The translations under genes were made by a program, and so were the position numbers. Positions 32,921-40,986 of a DNA stretch of 64,000 nt are shown in pieces. The notes under the pieces are model-generated. The model had not been told where the DNA came from and did no database searches. It saw nothing but the letters and a program-made list of their open reading frames with translations. This stretch comes from Clostridia bacterium (GTDB lineage: Bacteria; Bacillota; Clostridia; Oscillospirales; Acutalibacteraceae). Positions within the stretch are counted from its first letter, which is position 1. Each line of letters opens with the position of its first letter. The stretch is from NCBI GenBank assembly GCA_017438845.1, contig JAFRUO010000020.1, positions 126,463-190,462 on the forward strand. Reading direction: 5' to 3'.

Positions 32921-34568
32921 GAGAAGAGTTGAAACGGCGACTTCACTGTTTTTGCTGGTATTCTATATTATTTATATTGCGTCCTACTTTTTCTTTCAGC
33001 TGTCAAACGCACATCGGAGGTTTTCAGATTATAACTATCAGTTATTTAACGAGGCATTCCGGCTTGAAAATCTGTGTGAGTCGGGCAGTATATCTGTTGA
33101 CAGCTTAGAGTACTATGTCGATGATATGTTTCGTTACGGCACAGACTATGATTACATTAGCGTATTTAAAATGTACTCGCTTCGTGAAAAGGAAAGCGGC
33201 GAGCTGATTACCTCAAACGGCTTTTATATCGAAATCAACGATGAAAAATACCTTACTTCAAACGATGACCAAAACAGACTGAAGGCTAAAGAGGAAATCA
33301 AAGAAGCGTTTGAGAGTCAATATGATGTCACAGTCACAAATGCCGAATTCTATGTTCGGGACGGCAAACGGGTTTTCACCTCTGTCACTCTTGAGGAAGC
33401 CGAAAACGGAAAGAAGGTCAATGTAAAACTTTCCGAGCCGCAGGGTGAAGTCAGAATGGTTGAGCTTACAAGCCGATATGAGCTTGACTGGGACAGCGTT
33501 GTGCCCGATGAAATGGACAAATACGACCCGTCGTATCTTTATTATTATATCGACGCAGACACCAGCAAAAGGGAGTTTTTGTACATAAATCCTCACCTTG
33601 ATACGCTTATTGTCGGTGCTGACTTAAAGGATATAAGCGAACACTTTGACTCATATCTTTTCGGAAGCGACAGCTCGGAATGGTGGGGTGTTGACAATTC
33701 GTTATGTGAATTAAACGAAAGCGAATTAAAACTCAACGAGGGAGAATACGTCTTTACATATTATACATATTTTAACCCATACAGGAGCTTCTTCTCATTT
33801 TCAACCGAGTTCCTTTTGCTCAATCTTCTGTTCATAATTCTTGCCGTGGCAATAAGAGTTGTCGTGCCGAAGCTCTACTATAAAAATCAGCTTTACGAGC
33901 AGTCGAGAAGCGCGTTTACCGCCGCAGCGGCGCATGAGCTTAAAACCCCGATAGCGGTTATTGCAAACTCTGCTGAGTGTATAATGGAAAACGTCTCACC
34001 CGAGAAAAACGAAAAATATGTAAAATCCATTTATGACGAAAGCCTTCGTATGGGCAGGCTTGTAAATTCGCTTATGCAGTTTAACCGCCTGTCCTCGGGC
34101 AGGACTGCGAAAATAAGAAGGTGCGACCTTTCCGAAATCGCCTTGGGCGAGGTCGAAAAATACAAATCGTCCGCAGAGGAAAAGAATATCGTTATCGAAA
34201 CCGATATCTGCCCGAAGGCAAAGGTAAAGGCTGACAGCGAGCTTATAGCCCTTGTAATTGACAACTACCTTTCAAACGCCGTCAAGCACACCGAGAACGG
34301 CAAAGCAATAAAGGTTTCTCTGCATTTTAACGCCGTATATGACAATTACAGACTGTCCGTCTTTAACGAGGGAGAACAGATACCGCCCGAGCACATGGAC
34401 AAAATCTGGAATGTTCTCTACCGTGCGGATGAGGTCAGAAACAGCGATGACAATTCAAGCGGTATGGGACTTGCGATAAGCAGACAGATACTGCAAATCC
34501 ATAAATGCGTTTACGGAGCAATCAACCGTGAAAACGGAGTCGAGTTTTATTTTGATATAAAAAAATAA
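32913..34568 (+). CDS. Sensor histidine kinase (HisKA/HATPase type)
   Basis: 551 aa. Helix 1 (about 10-32), an unusually long extracytoplasmic domain of about 265 residues, then helix 2 (about 298-320, 'FLLLNLLFIILAVAIRVVV'). The H-box is 'AAAAHELKTPIAVIANSAE' (His near residue 345). The HATPase domain has N-box 'LVIDNYLSNAVKHTENGK', a G1-like 'IWNVLYRADE' and G2 'GMGLAISRQI'. No HAMP domain is evident. It phosphorylates the OmpR-type regulator at 31594. The stimulus is unknown; the Asp/Glu/Tyr-rich sensor domain could bind cations or a peptide. Confidence 0.9.
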   Translation: MNKRRVETATSLFLLVFYIIYIASYFFFQLSNAHRRFSDYNYQLFNEAFRLENLCESGSISVDSLEYYVDDMFRYGTDYDYISVFKMYSLREKESGELITSNGFYIEINDEKYLTSNDDQNRLKAKEEIKEAFESQYDVTVTNAEFYVRDGKRVFTSVTLEEAENGKKVNVKLSEPQGEVRMVELTSRYELDWDSVVPDEMDKYDPSYLYYYIDADTSKREFLYINPHLDTLIVGADLKDISEHFDSYLFGSDSSEWWGVDNSLCELNESELKLNEGEYVFTYYTYFNPYRSFFSFSTEFLLLNLLFIILAVAIRVVVPKLYYKNQLYEQSRSAFTAAAAHELKTPIAVIANSAECIMENVSPEKNEKYVKSIYDESLRMGRLVNSLMQFNRLSSGRTAKIRRCDLSEIALGEVEKYKSSAEEKNIVIETDICPKAKVKADSELIALVIDNYLSNAVKHTENGKAIKVSLHFNAVYDNYRLSVFNEGEQIPPEHMDKIWNVLYRADEVRNSDDNSSGMGLAISRQILQIHKCVYGAINRENGVEFYFDIKK

Positions 34569-34657
34569 TATTTAACAAAAAACCCGAAAGCAACAAATCA
34601 TTGCTTGAAAAAATTACATCAATGGATTATTTTTAAATCGGAAAAGCCAATTTTTTC

Positions 34658-34735
34658 TGCATTTATGCCGAAATAACCTGCATTTGTGCAAATCGGTTGG
34701 TTTTTCTTGACAATATATATATATATAATTAAAGC
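34658..34735 (+). promoter_or_regulatory. Promoter of LRR-dockerin gene 1 with 21-bp-spaced LytTR-like repeats and an AT-repeat tract
   Basis: TGCATTTATGCC (34658-34669) and TGCATTTGTGCA (34679-34690) are direct repeats exactly 21 bp apart. CGGTTG follows, and TTGACA is at 34707-34712. A run of seven AT dinucleotides (34713-34726) then leads into TATAAT (34724-34729). Only 11 bp separate the TTGACA and TATAAT matches. The same arrangement precedes the genes at 39184 and, without the AT tract, 37026. Confidence 0.65.
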
Positions 34736-34773
34736 AGAAAGAAATGGAACCAATTATTTAAGGAGGGACGAAT

Positions 34774-35856
34774 ATGAAAAAGAAAATACTTTCACTTATA
34801 ATGTGTATCGTAATGTTGCTCGGCGTCTTGCCTGTGTATGCGTTTGCCGAGGACAGTGAGCCGGTTTTCAAATGGAAGTATAAGGTGATAAGCGAGGCGG
34901 ACAAGACTGCCGCGCTTGACGGAGTCGATGTCAGAGCAGATGTCGGAGAAGAGCTTGATGTTGTTCTTCCCGAGTCGCTTGACGGATACACGTTAATTGA
35001 AACCTCCGACGACTTCCGCAACAATACTACAGGTTATTGGGAGCCGAAAAGTATGTATGTTCCCGACACATATAAAAGAATCGGCGAGGGCTTTTGCTTC
35101 GGCTGTGAGTGGCTTGAAAGCGTAAGACTGCCCGAAAACCTCGAGTGGATCGGTTACGGCTCCTTTGACGACTGCACTTATCTTTTTAATTCGGTACAGT
35201 ACGATCAGTACAGAGTTAAATACATCGGTGAATACTGCATAGGCGGTTATCAGTACCGTTCACGCGATCCGCATCCGGGCGTTGTTGTAATAAAGACGGG
35301 TACAACGCTCATTAAAGGACAGGCGTTTACCTATTGCAAGGGCTTAAAGAAGATTATTCTTCCCGACACGGTCCGTACAATATGCCCGGGCGCATTTATC
35401 CGTTGTAACGATTTAAACTCAATCGTGCTTCCGAACTCGATGACAAAAATCGAGAAAAACGCTTTTTCAACCTATTCGCTCAAAGCGATTTACATCCCCG
35501 AAAGCATAACCTGTATTGACGACGAGGGTATTTGCGGAATGCCGGGCTTTACCGGAACAAGCGGCTATTCTCCTTATCTGCCGTGGCTTACGGTTTACGG
35601 CGCAAAGGACTCGGCGGCAGAGGAATACGCAAACAAATTCGGACTTGAGTTTATCGACATAAACGAAATGGTTTACGGCGACGTTGACGAGGACGGAGAG
35701 ATTACTCTTTCGGACATTGCGCACGTCAGAGGAATTATCAACGAATCGACGCAGGCTGACGGCAAGGCGGAAATCGTAGGCGATATGAACTCGGACTGCG
35801 TAATCGACGCTTTTGATATGTTCGCGCTTGACAAGGCTTTAAACGGAATAACATAA
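34774..35856 (+). CDS. Secreted leucine-rich-repeat protein with type I dockerin (copy 1)
   Basis: 360 aa. The signal peptide (1-25) is 'MKKKILSLIMCIVMLLGVLP' ending near 'VYAFA'. Residues about 90-290 carry BspA/LRR_5 repeats ('GFCFGCEWLESVRLPENLEWIG', 'AFTYCKGLKKIILPDTVRTI', 'AFIRCNDLNSIVLPNSMTKI'). The C-terminal 60 residues form a type I dockerin with two F-hand calcium loops, 'DVDEDGEITLSD' and 'DMNSDCVIDAFD'. Dockerins plug into cohesins of cellulosome-like scaffolds or anchoring proteins, so this LRR protein is probably displayed through a cohesin encoded elsewhere. AAGGAGGG precedes the ATG. The promoter matches that of the AgrA-like regulator gene, a likely controller. Confidence 0.88.
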   Translation: MKKKILSLIMCIVMLLGVLPVYAFAEDSEPVFKWKYKVISEADKTAALDGVDVRADVGEELDVVLPESLDGYTLIETSDDFRNNTTGYWEPKSMYVPDTYKRIGEGFCFGCEWLESVRLPENLEWIGYGSFDDCTYLFNSVQYDQYRVKYIGEYCIGGYQYRSRDPHPGVVVIKTGTTLIKGQAFTYCKGLKKIILPDTVRTICPGAFIRCNDLNSIVLPNSMTKIEKNAFSTYSLKAIYIPESITCIDDEGICGMPGFTGTSGYSPYLPWLTVYGAKDSAAEEYANKFGLEFIDINEMVYGDVDEDGEITLSDIAHVRGIINESTQADGKAEIVGDMNSDCVIDAFDMFALDKALNGIT

Positions 35857-35868
35857 TAAAAGAAAAAA

Positions 35869-35904
35869 TAAAAACGGGCGGAGTAATTCTCCGTCCGTTT
35901 TTAT
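35869..35904. terminator. Rho-independent terminator
   Basis: AAAAACGGGCGGAG pairs with CTCCGTCCGTTTTT around TAATT, with T and A runs on both sides. Confidence 0.85.
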
Positions 35905-35914
35905 TAAACATTTG

Positions 35915-35943
35915 TTGATTAACGTATTGCTTTGTGATAATAT
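35915..35943 (+). promoter_or_regulatory. Promoter of the aldo/keto reductase gene
   Basis: TTGATT (35915-35920) and TAATAT (35938-35943) are 17 bp apart, 23 bp upstream of the ATG. Confidence 0.6.
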
Positions 35944-35965
35944 ATAGAAAAAGGAGGGGATACCG

Positions 35966-36880
35966 ATGAAAAGAATAACCGTCGGCTCAAAAATAGACGC
36001 GAGCGCAGTCGCAATGGGCTGTATGCGAATTAAGGACGCGGCGGAAAATGCCGACCGTATTATCAACACAGCGCTTGAATGCGGCATAGATTATTTCGAC
36101 CACGCCGACATCTACGGCGGCGGAGAGTGTGAGGAAGTTTTCGGAAAATTCCTCGGGAGCAATAAATCCGTCCGTGACAAAATAACCGTGCAGACAAAGT
36201 GCGCAATCCGCAAGGGCTTTTACGATTTTTCAAAGGAGCATATAATTAATTCGGTTGAAGGCTCTCTTAAAAGACTGAAAACCGATTATGTCGATGTGCT
36301 TCTCCTGCACCGTCCCGATACCTTAATGGAGCCCGAAGAAGTCGCAGAGGCGTTTTCACTGCTTGAGAGCGAGGGCAAGGTTAAGTACTTCGGCGTTTCC
36401 AATCACAATGAAAAACAGATTGAACTTTTGAAAACCGCGGTAAAGCAGCCGCTTATTATCAATCAGCTTCAGCTTTCAATTCCCGAATCGGGTATGATAA
36501 CCTCGGGGCTTAACGTAAATATGAAAAACGACGAGTCGGTTATGCACGACGGCGGACTGCTTGAGTATTCGCGCATAAAGGGAATTACAATACAGGCATG
36601 GTCGCCGTTTCAGCAGGGCTTTATCAAAAAGCCGTTTATAGGCGACAGGGAGAATTTCCCCGAGCTTAACAAAAGACTTGAGGAACTCGCAGAGCAATAC
36701 AATGCAGAGCCGATTACAATAGCCTCCGCTTGGATTTTAAGACACCCTGCAAACATTCAGCTTATTTCGGGCTCAATGAACCCCGACAGAATAAAGGCAA
36801 TCTGCAAAGGAGCGGATATCACCCTCACAAGAGAGGAATGGTACTCGGTTTACCTTGCCGCAGGCTTCAGGTTACCGTAA
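35966..36880 (+). CDS. Aldo/keto reductase (YdhF-like)
   Basis: 304 aa. It shows the AKR signature 'GIDYFDHADIYGGGECEEVFG' with the catalytic Asp and Tyr, 'VQTKCAI' with the Lys and 'VDVLLLHRPD' with the His. The C-terminal NADPH-binding region is 'QLISGSMNPDRIKAI'. It is a cytoplasmic NADPH-dependent carbonyl reductase; the substrate is unspecified. It has its own promoter and terminator and sits between the first LRR-dockerin gene and the AgrA/AgrC-like pair, though nothing ties it to that system. AAGGAGGGG precedes the ATG. Confidence 0.9.
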   Translation: MKRITVGSKIDASAVAMGCMRIKDAAENADRIINTALECGIDYFDHADIYGGGECEEVFGKFLGSNKSVRDKITVQTKCAIRKGFYDFSKEHIINSVEGSLKRLKTDYVDVLLLHRPDTLMEPEEVAEAFSLLESEGKVKYFGVSNHNEKQIELLKTAVKQPLIINQLQLSIPESGMITSGLNVNMKNDESVMHDGGLLEYSRIKGITIQAWSPFQQGFIKKPFIGDRENFPELNKRLEELAEQYNAEPITIASAWILRHPANIQLISGSMNPDRIKAICKGADITLTREEWYSVYLAAGFRLP

Positions 36881-36887
36881 GCTTACA

Positions 36888-36918
36888 CCCCGAGCTGCTT
36901 TTGCTCGGGGCTTTTTTT
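36888..36918 (+). terminator. Rho-independent terminator
   Basis: CCCCGAGC (36888-36895) pairs with GCTCGGGG (36903-36910), then C and seven T. Its T run abuts the first LytTR-like repeat of the next promoter. Confidence 0.9.
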
Positions 36919-36985
36919 GCAGTTATGCCGATTTTTTTTGCATCTGTCGCTTTGGCTTGTCTTTTTTTAAGTATTAAGCTACAAT
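36918..36985 (+). promoter_or_regulatory. Promoter of the AgrA-like/AgrC-like operon with 21-bp-spaced repeats
   Basis: TGCAGTTATGCC (36918-36929) and TGCATCTGTCGC (36939-36950) have the same 21-bp spacing and sequence type as the repeats before both LRR-dockerin genes. TACAAT (36980-36985) is the likely -10. There is no consensus -35, as expected for an activator-dependent promoter. Confidence 0.6.
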
Positions 36986-37025
36986 AATTAAGGAATACTA
37001 TACTCTGATTTGGGGAGTGAGTGCA

Positions 37026-37751
37026 TTGAAGGTCGCAATCTGTGACGACAGCAGGGAATACAGAGCTTTGCTCAGGGCGTATGCAGAGGAATACTTTTCC
37101 GAAAAGCATATGCCTTTAGAGCTTTTTGAGTTTGCCTGCGGGGGTGAGATTTCAGCCTCCGCCGAGGTGTTTGACATTGCGCTTCTGGACATTGAGCTGG
37201 GCGACTCAAACGGAATCGAAATTGCAGGGGAGCTGCAGAGGAAAAACAAAAAAACCGTAATCCTTATTGTTACCTCTCATTCGCAGTACCTCGATGACGC
37301 TATGGACATACACGCCGTCCGCTTTGTCAACAAGCCCGTTTCACGGGAGAGGATTTTTTCCGCCCTGGAAAAAGCCGTGAGGGAGATTGACGAAAAAATG
37401 GTTTCCTTCCGTTTAAAGAACAATCAGCTTTTAAGGCTGTATGCCTCGGACGTTGTGTATATCGAGGTCAAATTAAAGAGGGTGACGCTTTATACTGCGG
37501 ACGGCTCGTATGAGGTGCAGGGGAGCCTGAAAACAATATCCGAACAGTTTAACGCCTCCTTTTTTGCCGTACCGCACAACAGTTATATTGTAAATCTGAA
37601 TTATGTTAAGAGCTTCAAAAGAGATGAAATAAAACTTTTACCGCCTTACGATAATGTCAGAATATCCGTTGCTTCCAGAAAGCAGTCCGAATTCAGGAAG
37701 AAAATCTTTGAATTTGTAGGAGATGATTACAGTGCAAAAAATAGTCATTGA
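37026..37751 (+). CDS. AgrA/LytR-like response regulator (receiver plus LytTR domain)
   Basis: 241 aa from a TTG at 37026 behind GGGGAGTGA; an in-frame GTG at 37017 lies inside that site and is less likely. The receiver domain is 'KVAICDDSREYRALL...DIALLDIELGDSNGIEIA', with the phospho-acceptor Asp near 58 and the Lys in 'RFVNKPVSRERIF'. The LytTR DNA-binding domain covers about 130-235 ('YASDVVYIEVKLKRVTLYTADGSYEV', 'FFAVPHNSYIVNLNYVKSF'). LytTR proteins bind two direct repeats about 21 bp apart, exactly the pattern seen in three promoters around this gene. It overlaps the kinase gene by 20 bp. Confidence 0.9.
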   Translation: MKVAICDDSREYRALLRAYAEEYFSEKHMPLELFEFACGGEISASAEVFDIALLDIELGDSNGIEIAGELQRKNKKTVILIVTSHSQYLDDAMDIHAVRFVNKPVSRERIFSALEKAVREIDEKMVSFRLKNNQLLRLYASDVVYIEVKLKRVTLYTADGSYEVQGSLKTISEQFNASFFAVPHNSYIVNLNYVKSFKRDEIKLLPPYDNVRISVASRKQSEFRKKIFEFVGDDYSAKNSH

Positions 37752-39021
37752 CATCTTTATGTATATTTTTGAAGCTTTGCTTTTGTGGTATTATGCTAAC
37801 ACTGCCTTCGACTCAAAAAAATCAAAACTTACAAGCTTGATATTTATCATTATTGCTCATGTTGTTTTGTTTTCGGTTTATCAGTTGAATATTGTATATC
37901 TAAACGCACTTCTTATAGTTTTTCTTTACTCTGTTCTTCTTGCAACTCTTTATAGCATTAAGTTAAAAACTGCTGTATTTCATGCGATTGTTTTTGCTAT
38001 TGTTATGATTGCTTCTGAAATACTATTTATGGCATTAGGTACGGTTTTCTTCAAGGACTTTAATGCCTTGGATAATGATAAAATGGCATATCTTTATGTT
38101 GTTACAACAAGCAAAATAATTTATTTTGTCATTATGATAGTTGTTTTAAAGCTTGTCGTACGGCAAAAGGATAATGAGACTTACAACAAATACTATTGGC
38201 TTTTGCTTGTAATGCCCTTGTCAAGTGTTGTTGCACTATTGTCGTTCAGATATGCAGCATATTATTTTGACTTAAATCAAAAACTCATGTATTGGTGGAT
38301 TCTATCTGCAATTTTGCTGTTGTTTGCCAACATAATTGTATTTATTATCTATGAATATTCCAATAAAAACACAAAGGAACTTTATGAGATAAAGGCTATT
38401 GCCCGTCAGGAGGAGCAGGACAGGAAGTACTATGATATTGTTGAACAGTCAAACAATGAAATGCGTGTGTTTGTTCACGATATAAAGAATCATTTATCAT
38501 ATCTTCAGGGCTTGGACAGTGCAGAAGAAATGCACAGTTATATTGATTCTTTAGGTAAAGATATAGATAAATCTTATTACGCCGGAGTCAGCAAGAATAA
38601 AACACTTGATTTGATAATAGGTAAATATCTCAAGTTATGCGAGGCGAACGGTATCGGGTTTTCGGTTGATGTGAAAACCTCAAACCTCGGTTACATTGAA
38701 CCGACAGACCTGTCGACTTTGCTTAACAACCTGCTTGACAACGCCTTTGAAGCCGCAAAGGAAACGGAAAACGCCTTTATTGAGTTCGTCATTTTTTCAA
38801 AGAACAATTCCTATGACGGCTTAATGATAAGGAATTCCTGTAAAGAGGCTCCGAGAACAAAGAACGGTCAATTGGTCACAACTAAACGAGACAAAACCAT
38901 GCATGGTATAGGAATTACCAGTATTAAGAAAGTCCTTAAGAAATATAACGCAATGTTGGATTGGAAATATGACGCAAAAAAGCACATTTTTGAAACGGAT
39001 ATAGTAATAAACAAAGAATAA
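37732..39021 (+). CDS. AgrC-like sensor histidine kinase (GHKL type)
   Basis: 429 aa from a GTG at 37732, nine bases after AGGAG; an ATG at 37723 touches that site. Six to seven N-terminal membrane helices (residues 5-215) are followed by a coiled linker, the H-box 'MRVFVHDIKNHLSYLQGLD' (about 250) and an HATPase_c_5/GHKL domain with 'LSTLLNNLLDNAFEAAKE' and 'MHGIGITSIKKVLKKYNA'. This is the AgrC/FsrC/quorum-peptide kinase architecture. No AgrB or AgrD gene is adjacent, so the ligand may be made elsewhere or may not be a cyclic peptide. It pairs with the LytTR regulator upstream. Confidence 0.9.
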   Translation: MQKIVIDIFMYIFEALLLWYYANTAFDSKKSKLTSLIFIIIAHVVLFSVYQLNIVYLNALLIVFLYSVLLATLYSIKLKTAVFHAIVFAIVMIASEILFMALGTVFFKDFNALDNDKMAYLYVVTTSKIIYFVIMIVVLKLVVRQKDNETYNKYYWLLLVMPLSSVVALLSFRYAAYYFDLNQKLMYWWILSAILLLFANIIVFIIYEYSNKNTKELYEIKAIARQEEQDRKYYDIVEQSNNEMRVFVHDIKNHLSYLQGLDSAEEMHSYIDSLGKDIDKSYYAGVSKNKTLDLIIGKYLKLCEANGIGFSVDVKTSNLGYIEPTDLSTLLNNLLDNAFEAAKETENAFIEFVIFSKNNSYDGLMIRNSCKEAPRTKNGQLVTTKRDKTMHGIGITSIKKVLKKYNAMLDWKYDAKKHIFETDIVINKE

Positions 39022-39026
39022 GAACG

Positions 39027-39060
39027 AAGGCTTGACAGCTTATGTCAAGCCTTATTTTAT
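39027..39060 (+). terminator. Rho-independent terminator
   Basis: AAGGCTTGACA (39027-39037) pairs with TGTCAAGCCTT (39043-39053), followed by a T-rich tract. Confidence 0.85.
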
Positions 39061-39069
39061 ATTTTTTCT

Positions 39070-39150
39070 TGCGTTTATGCCCGATTTTTCTGCATTTGTG
39101 CAAAACGGTTGATTTTCGCTTGACAATATATATATATATATAATTAGAGC
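39070..39150 (+). promoter_or_regulatory. Promoter of LRR-dockerin gene 2 with 21-bp-spaced repeats and an AT-repeat tract
   Basis: TGCGTTTATGCC (39070-39081) and TGCATTTGTGCA (39091-39102) are 21 bp apart. Then come CGGTTGATTTT and TTGACA (39120-39125), a run of eight AT dinucleotides (39126-39141) and TATAAT (39139-39144). The tract is one AT unit longer than at the 34774 gene. Confidence 0.65.
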
Positions 39151-39183
39151 GGAAAGAAAAAATAATAAAAGGGAGGACAAAAT

Positions 39184-40335
39184 ATGAAGAAGAGAATACT
39201 TGCAATTGTGCTTTGCACAATGCTTACCGTGATGCTTTTCCCGGTTAATTCCTTCGCAGGAATCGACGAAACCGGCACTTGGGCTTACAGCGTTTCAAAC
39301 GAGTACCAGAAAACAGCGAGGATGCTTTATTATTACGGCGATGACGTTGACGTTGTTGTTCCGGGCTACATTGACGGGTACAAAATAATAAGCCTGAACG
39401 GCTCCACACTTTTCAAAGGCAACGACAAAATAAGAAGCGTGGTAATACCGGACACCGTTTACCAAATTCCGAACAAAGCGTTTGAGGACTGCACTTCGCT
39501 GGAAAGCGTTTACCTGTCAAAAAATGTTAACGACGTTGGAAATCAGGCGTTTTTAAACTGCCCCAAGCTCAAGCTCGTCACCTTTGAAAACCCGAATACG
39601 AGTATAGCCTTTGACGCCTTCAAGGGGATAACCAGCAATCGCGTTGAGCGCTGGTTTGTTATCGCCTCAACCGGTAGCGGCAAGGTCAAAAGCTTTACAG
39701 GTAACAACGGTTATTACTACCTTCCCGTCAACGATAATTATGAGATAGAGATAGCAATGGTTTACGACCCCGTGCGCTACGCTTCGCCGGAATGGACAGA
39801 GGGCTTAATAGACTATACGTCGAGCTATGCGGTAGTAAAAAAATACACCGGCAGTGAAACCGACGTAAAGCTTTCAAGGGACTACGGCTTCGTCATGCTG
39901 TCCGAAATCGGCAGAAACGCCTTTGAGGGCTGTGACTTTGTAGAAACCGTCACCCTGCCTTATCAGATTGAGTATATCGATGAATATGCCTTTAAGGACT
40001 GCGCCTCGCTTCGCAGTATTGCTTTACCCGCAACGGTCAAGAGCATTGACCCGACTGCGTTTGAGGGCTGCGGCGCGCTTGACACGGTTTACGGCTTGAA
40101 AAACACCTACGCCGAGGAGTTCGCCCTTGCAAACAATTATAATTTCACAGCGGTGGGCGACATTGACGGCGACGGCGAGATAACGCTTGCCGACTACACA
40201 ACGGTAAAGGCTCATATTTACGGCTTTAACGAGATAGCCGAAGCTGATTATTTCCTGACGGATATGAACAGCGACTTTTCCGTAGATGCGTTTGACCTTT
40301 TCAGTATTGACAAAGCGGTTAACGGAATGGCTTAA
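39184..40335 (+). CDS. Secreted leucine-rich-repeat protein with type I dockerin (copy 2)
   Basis: 383 aa. Signal peptide 1-25 ('KKRILAIVLCTMLTVMLFP', cleavage after 'NSFA'). LRR_5 repeats occupy about 70-315 ('AFEDCTSLESVYLSKNVNDVG', 'AFLNCPKLKLVTF', 'AFKDCASLRSIALPATVKSI'). A C-terminal dockerin has calcium loops 'DIDGDGEITLAD' and 'DMNSDFSVDAFD'. It is a paralogue of the 34774 protein with the same domain order and promoter design, but the LRR parts differ substantially, consistent with different binding partners. GGGAGGAC precedes the ATG. Likely activated by the AgrA-like regulator encoded just upstream. Confidence 0.88.
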   Translation: MKKRILAIVLCTMLTVMLFPVNSFAGIDETGTWAYSVSNEYQKTARMLYYYGDDVDVVVPGYIDGYKIISLNGSTLFKGNDKIRSVVIPDTVYQIPNKAFEDCTSLESVYLSKNVNDVGNQAFLNCPKLKLVTFENPNTSIAFDAFKGITSNRVERWFVIASTGSGKVKSFTGNNGYYYLPVNDNYEIEIAMVYDPVRYASPEWTEGLIDYTSSYAVVKKYTGSETDVKLSRDYGFVMLSEIGRNAFEGCDFVETVTLPYQIEYIDEYAFKDCASLRSIALPATVKSIDPTAFEGCGALDTVYGLKNTYAEEFALANNYNFTAVGDIDGDGEITLADYTTVKAHIYGFNEIAEADYFLTDMNSDFSVDAFDLFSIDKAVNGMA

Positions 40336-40348
40336 GCTAAACATTTTA

Positions 40349-40376
40349 GGGCGGTGCGAACGCACCGCCCGTTTGT
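40349..40376 (+). terminator. Rho-independent terminator
   Basis: GGGCGGTGCG and CGCACCGCCC form a strong hairpin (40349-40370), with GTTTGTT after it. Confidence 0.75.
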
Positions 40377-40391
40377 TGTAAAGTACATACT

Positions 40392-40491
40392 CGAACCGAA
40401 GGGGTTGGTTAAATACCCCTACACAAAAAAGTCCCCGAAGCCTTGCTGCTTCGGTGCTTATCGGCTGCCGGCTTGCAAAGACGGCAGGCTT
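40392..40491. repeat. Composite repeat shared with 49.3 kb and 54.05 kb
   Basis: The first part (40392-40454, beginning CGAACCGAAGGGGTTGG and containing a CCGAAGC/GCTTCGG hairpin) recurs at 54039-54105. The second part (40425-40491, containing TCGGCTGCCGGCTTGC and a CTGCCG/CGGCAG hairpin) recurs at 49278-49346. The element leads directly into an integrase remnant, which suggests these are end regions of related mobile elements. Confidence 0.7.
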
Positions 40492-40609
40492 CACGATGAA
40501 CACCTATATGCACGTCACGGACGATATGCAGAAGAACGCAGCGGATAAAATGAAGAACCTGATTGAAAATTCAGGCAAGGATACAAAGGTAATACAGTTC
40601 CCTGCATAG
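40487..40609 (+). pseudogene. C-terminal remnant of a tyrosine recombinase (phage-type integrase)
   Basis: Forty codons to the TAG at 40607 read 'GFTMNTYMHVTDDMQKNAADKMKNL...'. The 'T-Y-x-H-V-T-D-D-M' stretch holds the catalytic Tyr region at the C-terminus of Tn916/phage-type integrases. Everything upstream (the Arg-Lys-His-Arg catalytic residues) is missing and replaced by a repeat, so the gene is a truncated relic. It marks a past integration event here. Confidence 0.75.
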
Positions 40610-40691
40610 AACACAATCATAAATCAACTCTATATGTCACGCTTTTGCCACCGTAAAGCGCAGTCGTTGCAAGGGGTTTCAAACGAGATTT

Positions 40692-40728
40692 GGAGATAGC
40701 AAGGGTATACCCCTGCTGTCTCCGTTTT
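40692..40728. terminator. Long hairpin, probable terminator of the lost integrase gene
   Basis: GGAGATAGCAAGGGTATA and its nearly exact complement form a 32-base palindrome (40692-40723) with GTATAC at the centre, followed by GTTTTC. Confidence 0.55.
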
Positions 40729-40783
40729 CGGCGTTAAAAGCGTTACATTATAGATTATCCTATACTTTTTGAACTTGTTGTGG

Positions 40784-40805
40784 TATAATGAATCCGACAA
40801 ATCGG
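40784..40805 (+). promoter_or_regulatory. uxaE promoter -10 with the CCGA-N4-TCGG dyad
   Basis: TATAAT (40784-40789), then GAAT, then the dyad CCGACAAATCGG (40794-40805). It matches the fucosidase promoter (1973-1994) in all but one position. No convincing -35 is seen. About 180 bp of leader without a gene follows, in which I see nothing definite. Confidence 0.55.
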
Positions 40806-40986
40806 GAGTTGTTGAGTAAAACACTATATTTTATGTCAGTAAACCAACAGTTCTTAGTTTATAAGTTTTTTTCTCAATGCTACTGCCGGTGCTTTCATTC
40901 AACTTTTTGTTCAACTTGAGTAAAATGATTTTCGAGATGACGAACGGCGGTTGACTATTTGTCACTTAAAAGAGGGAGGAGTAAAA

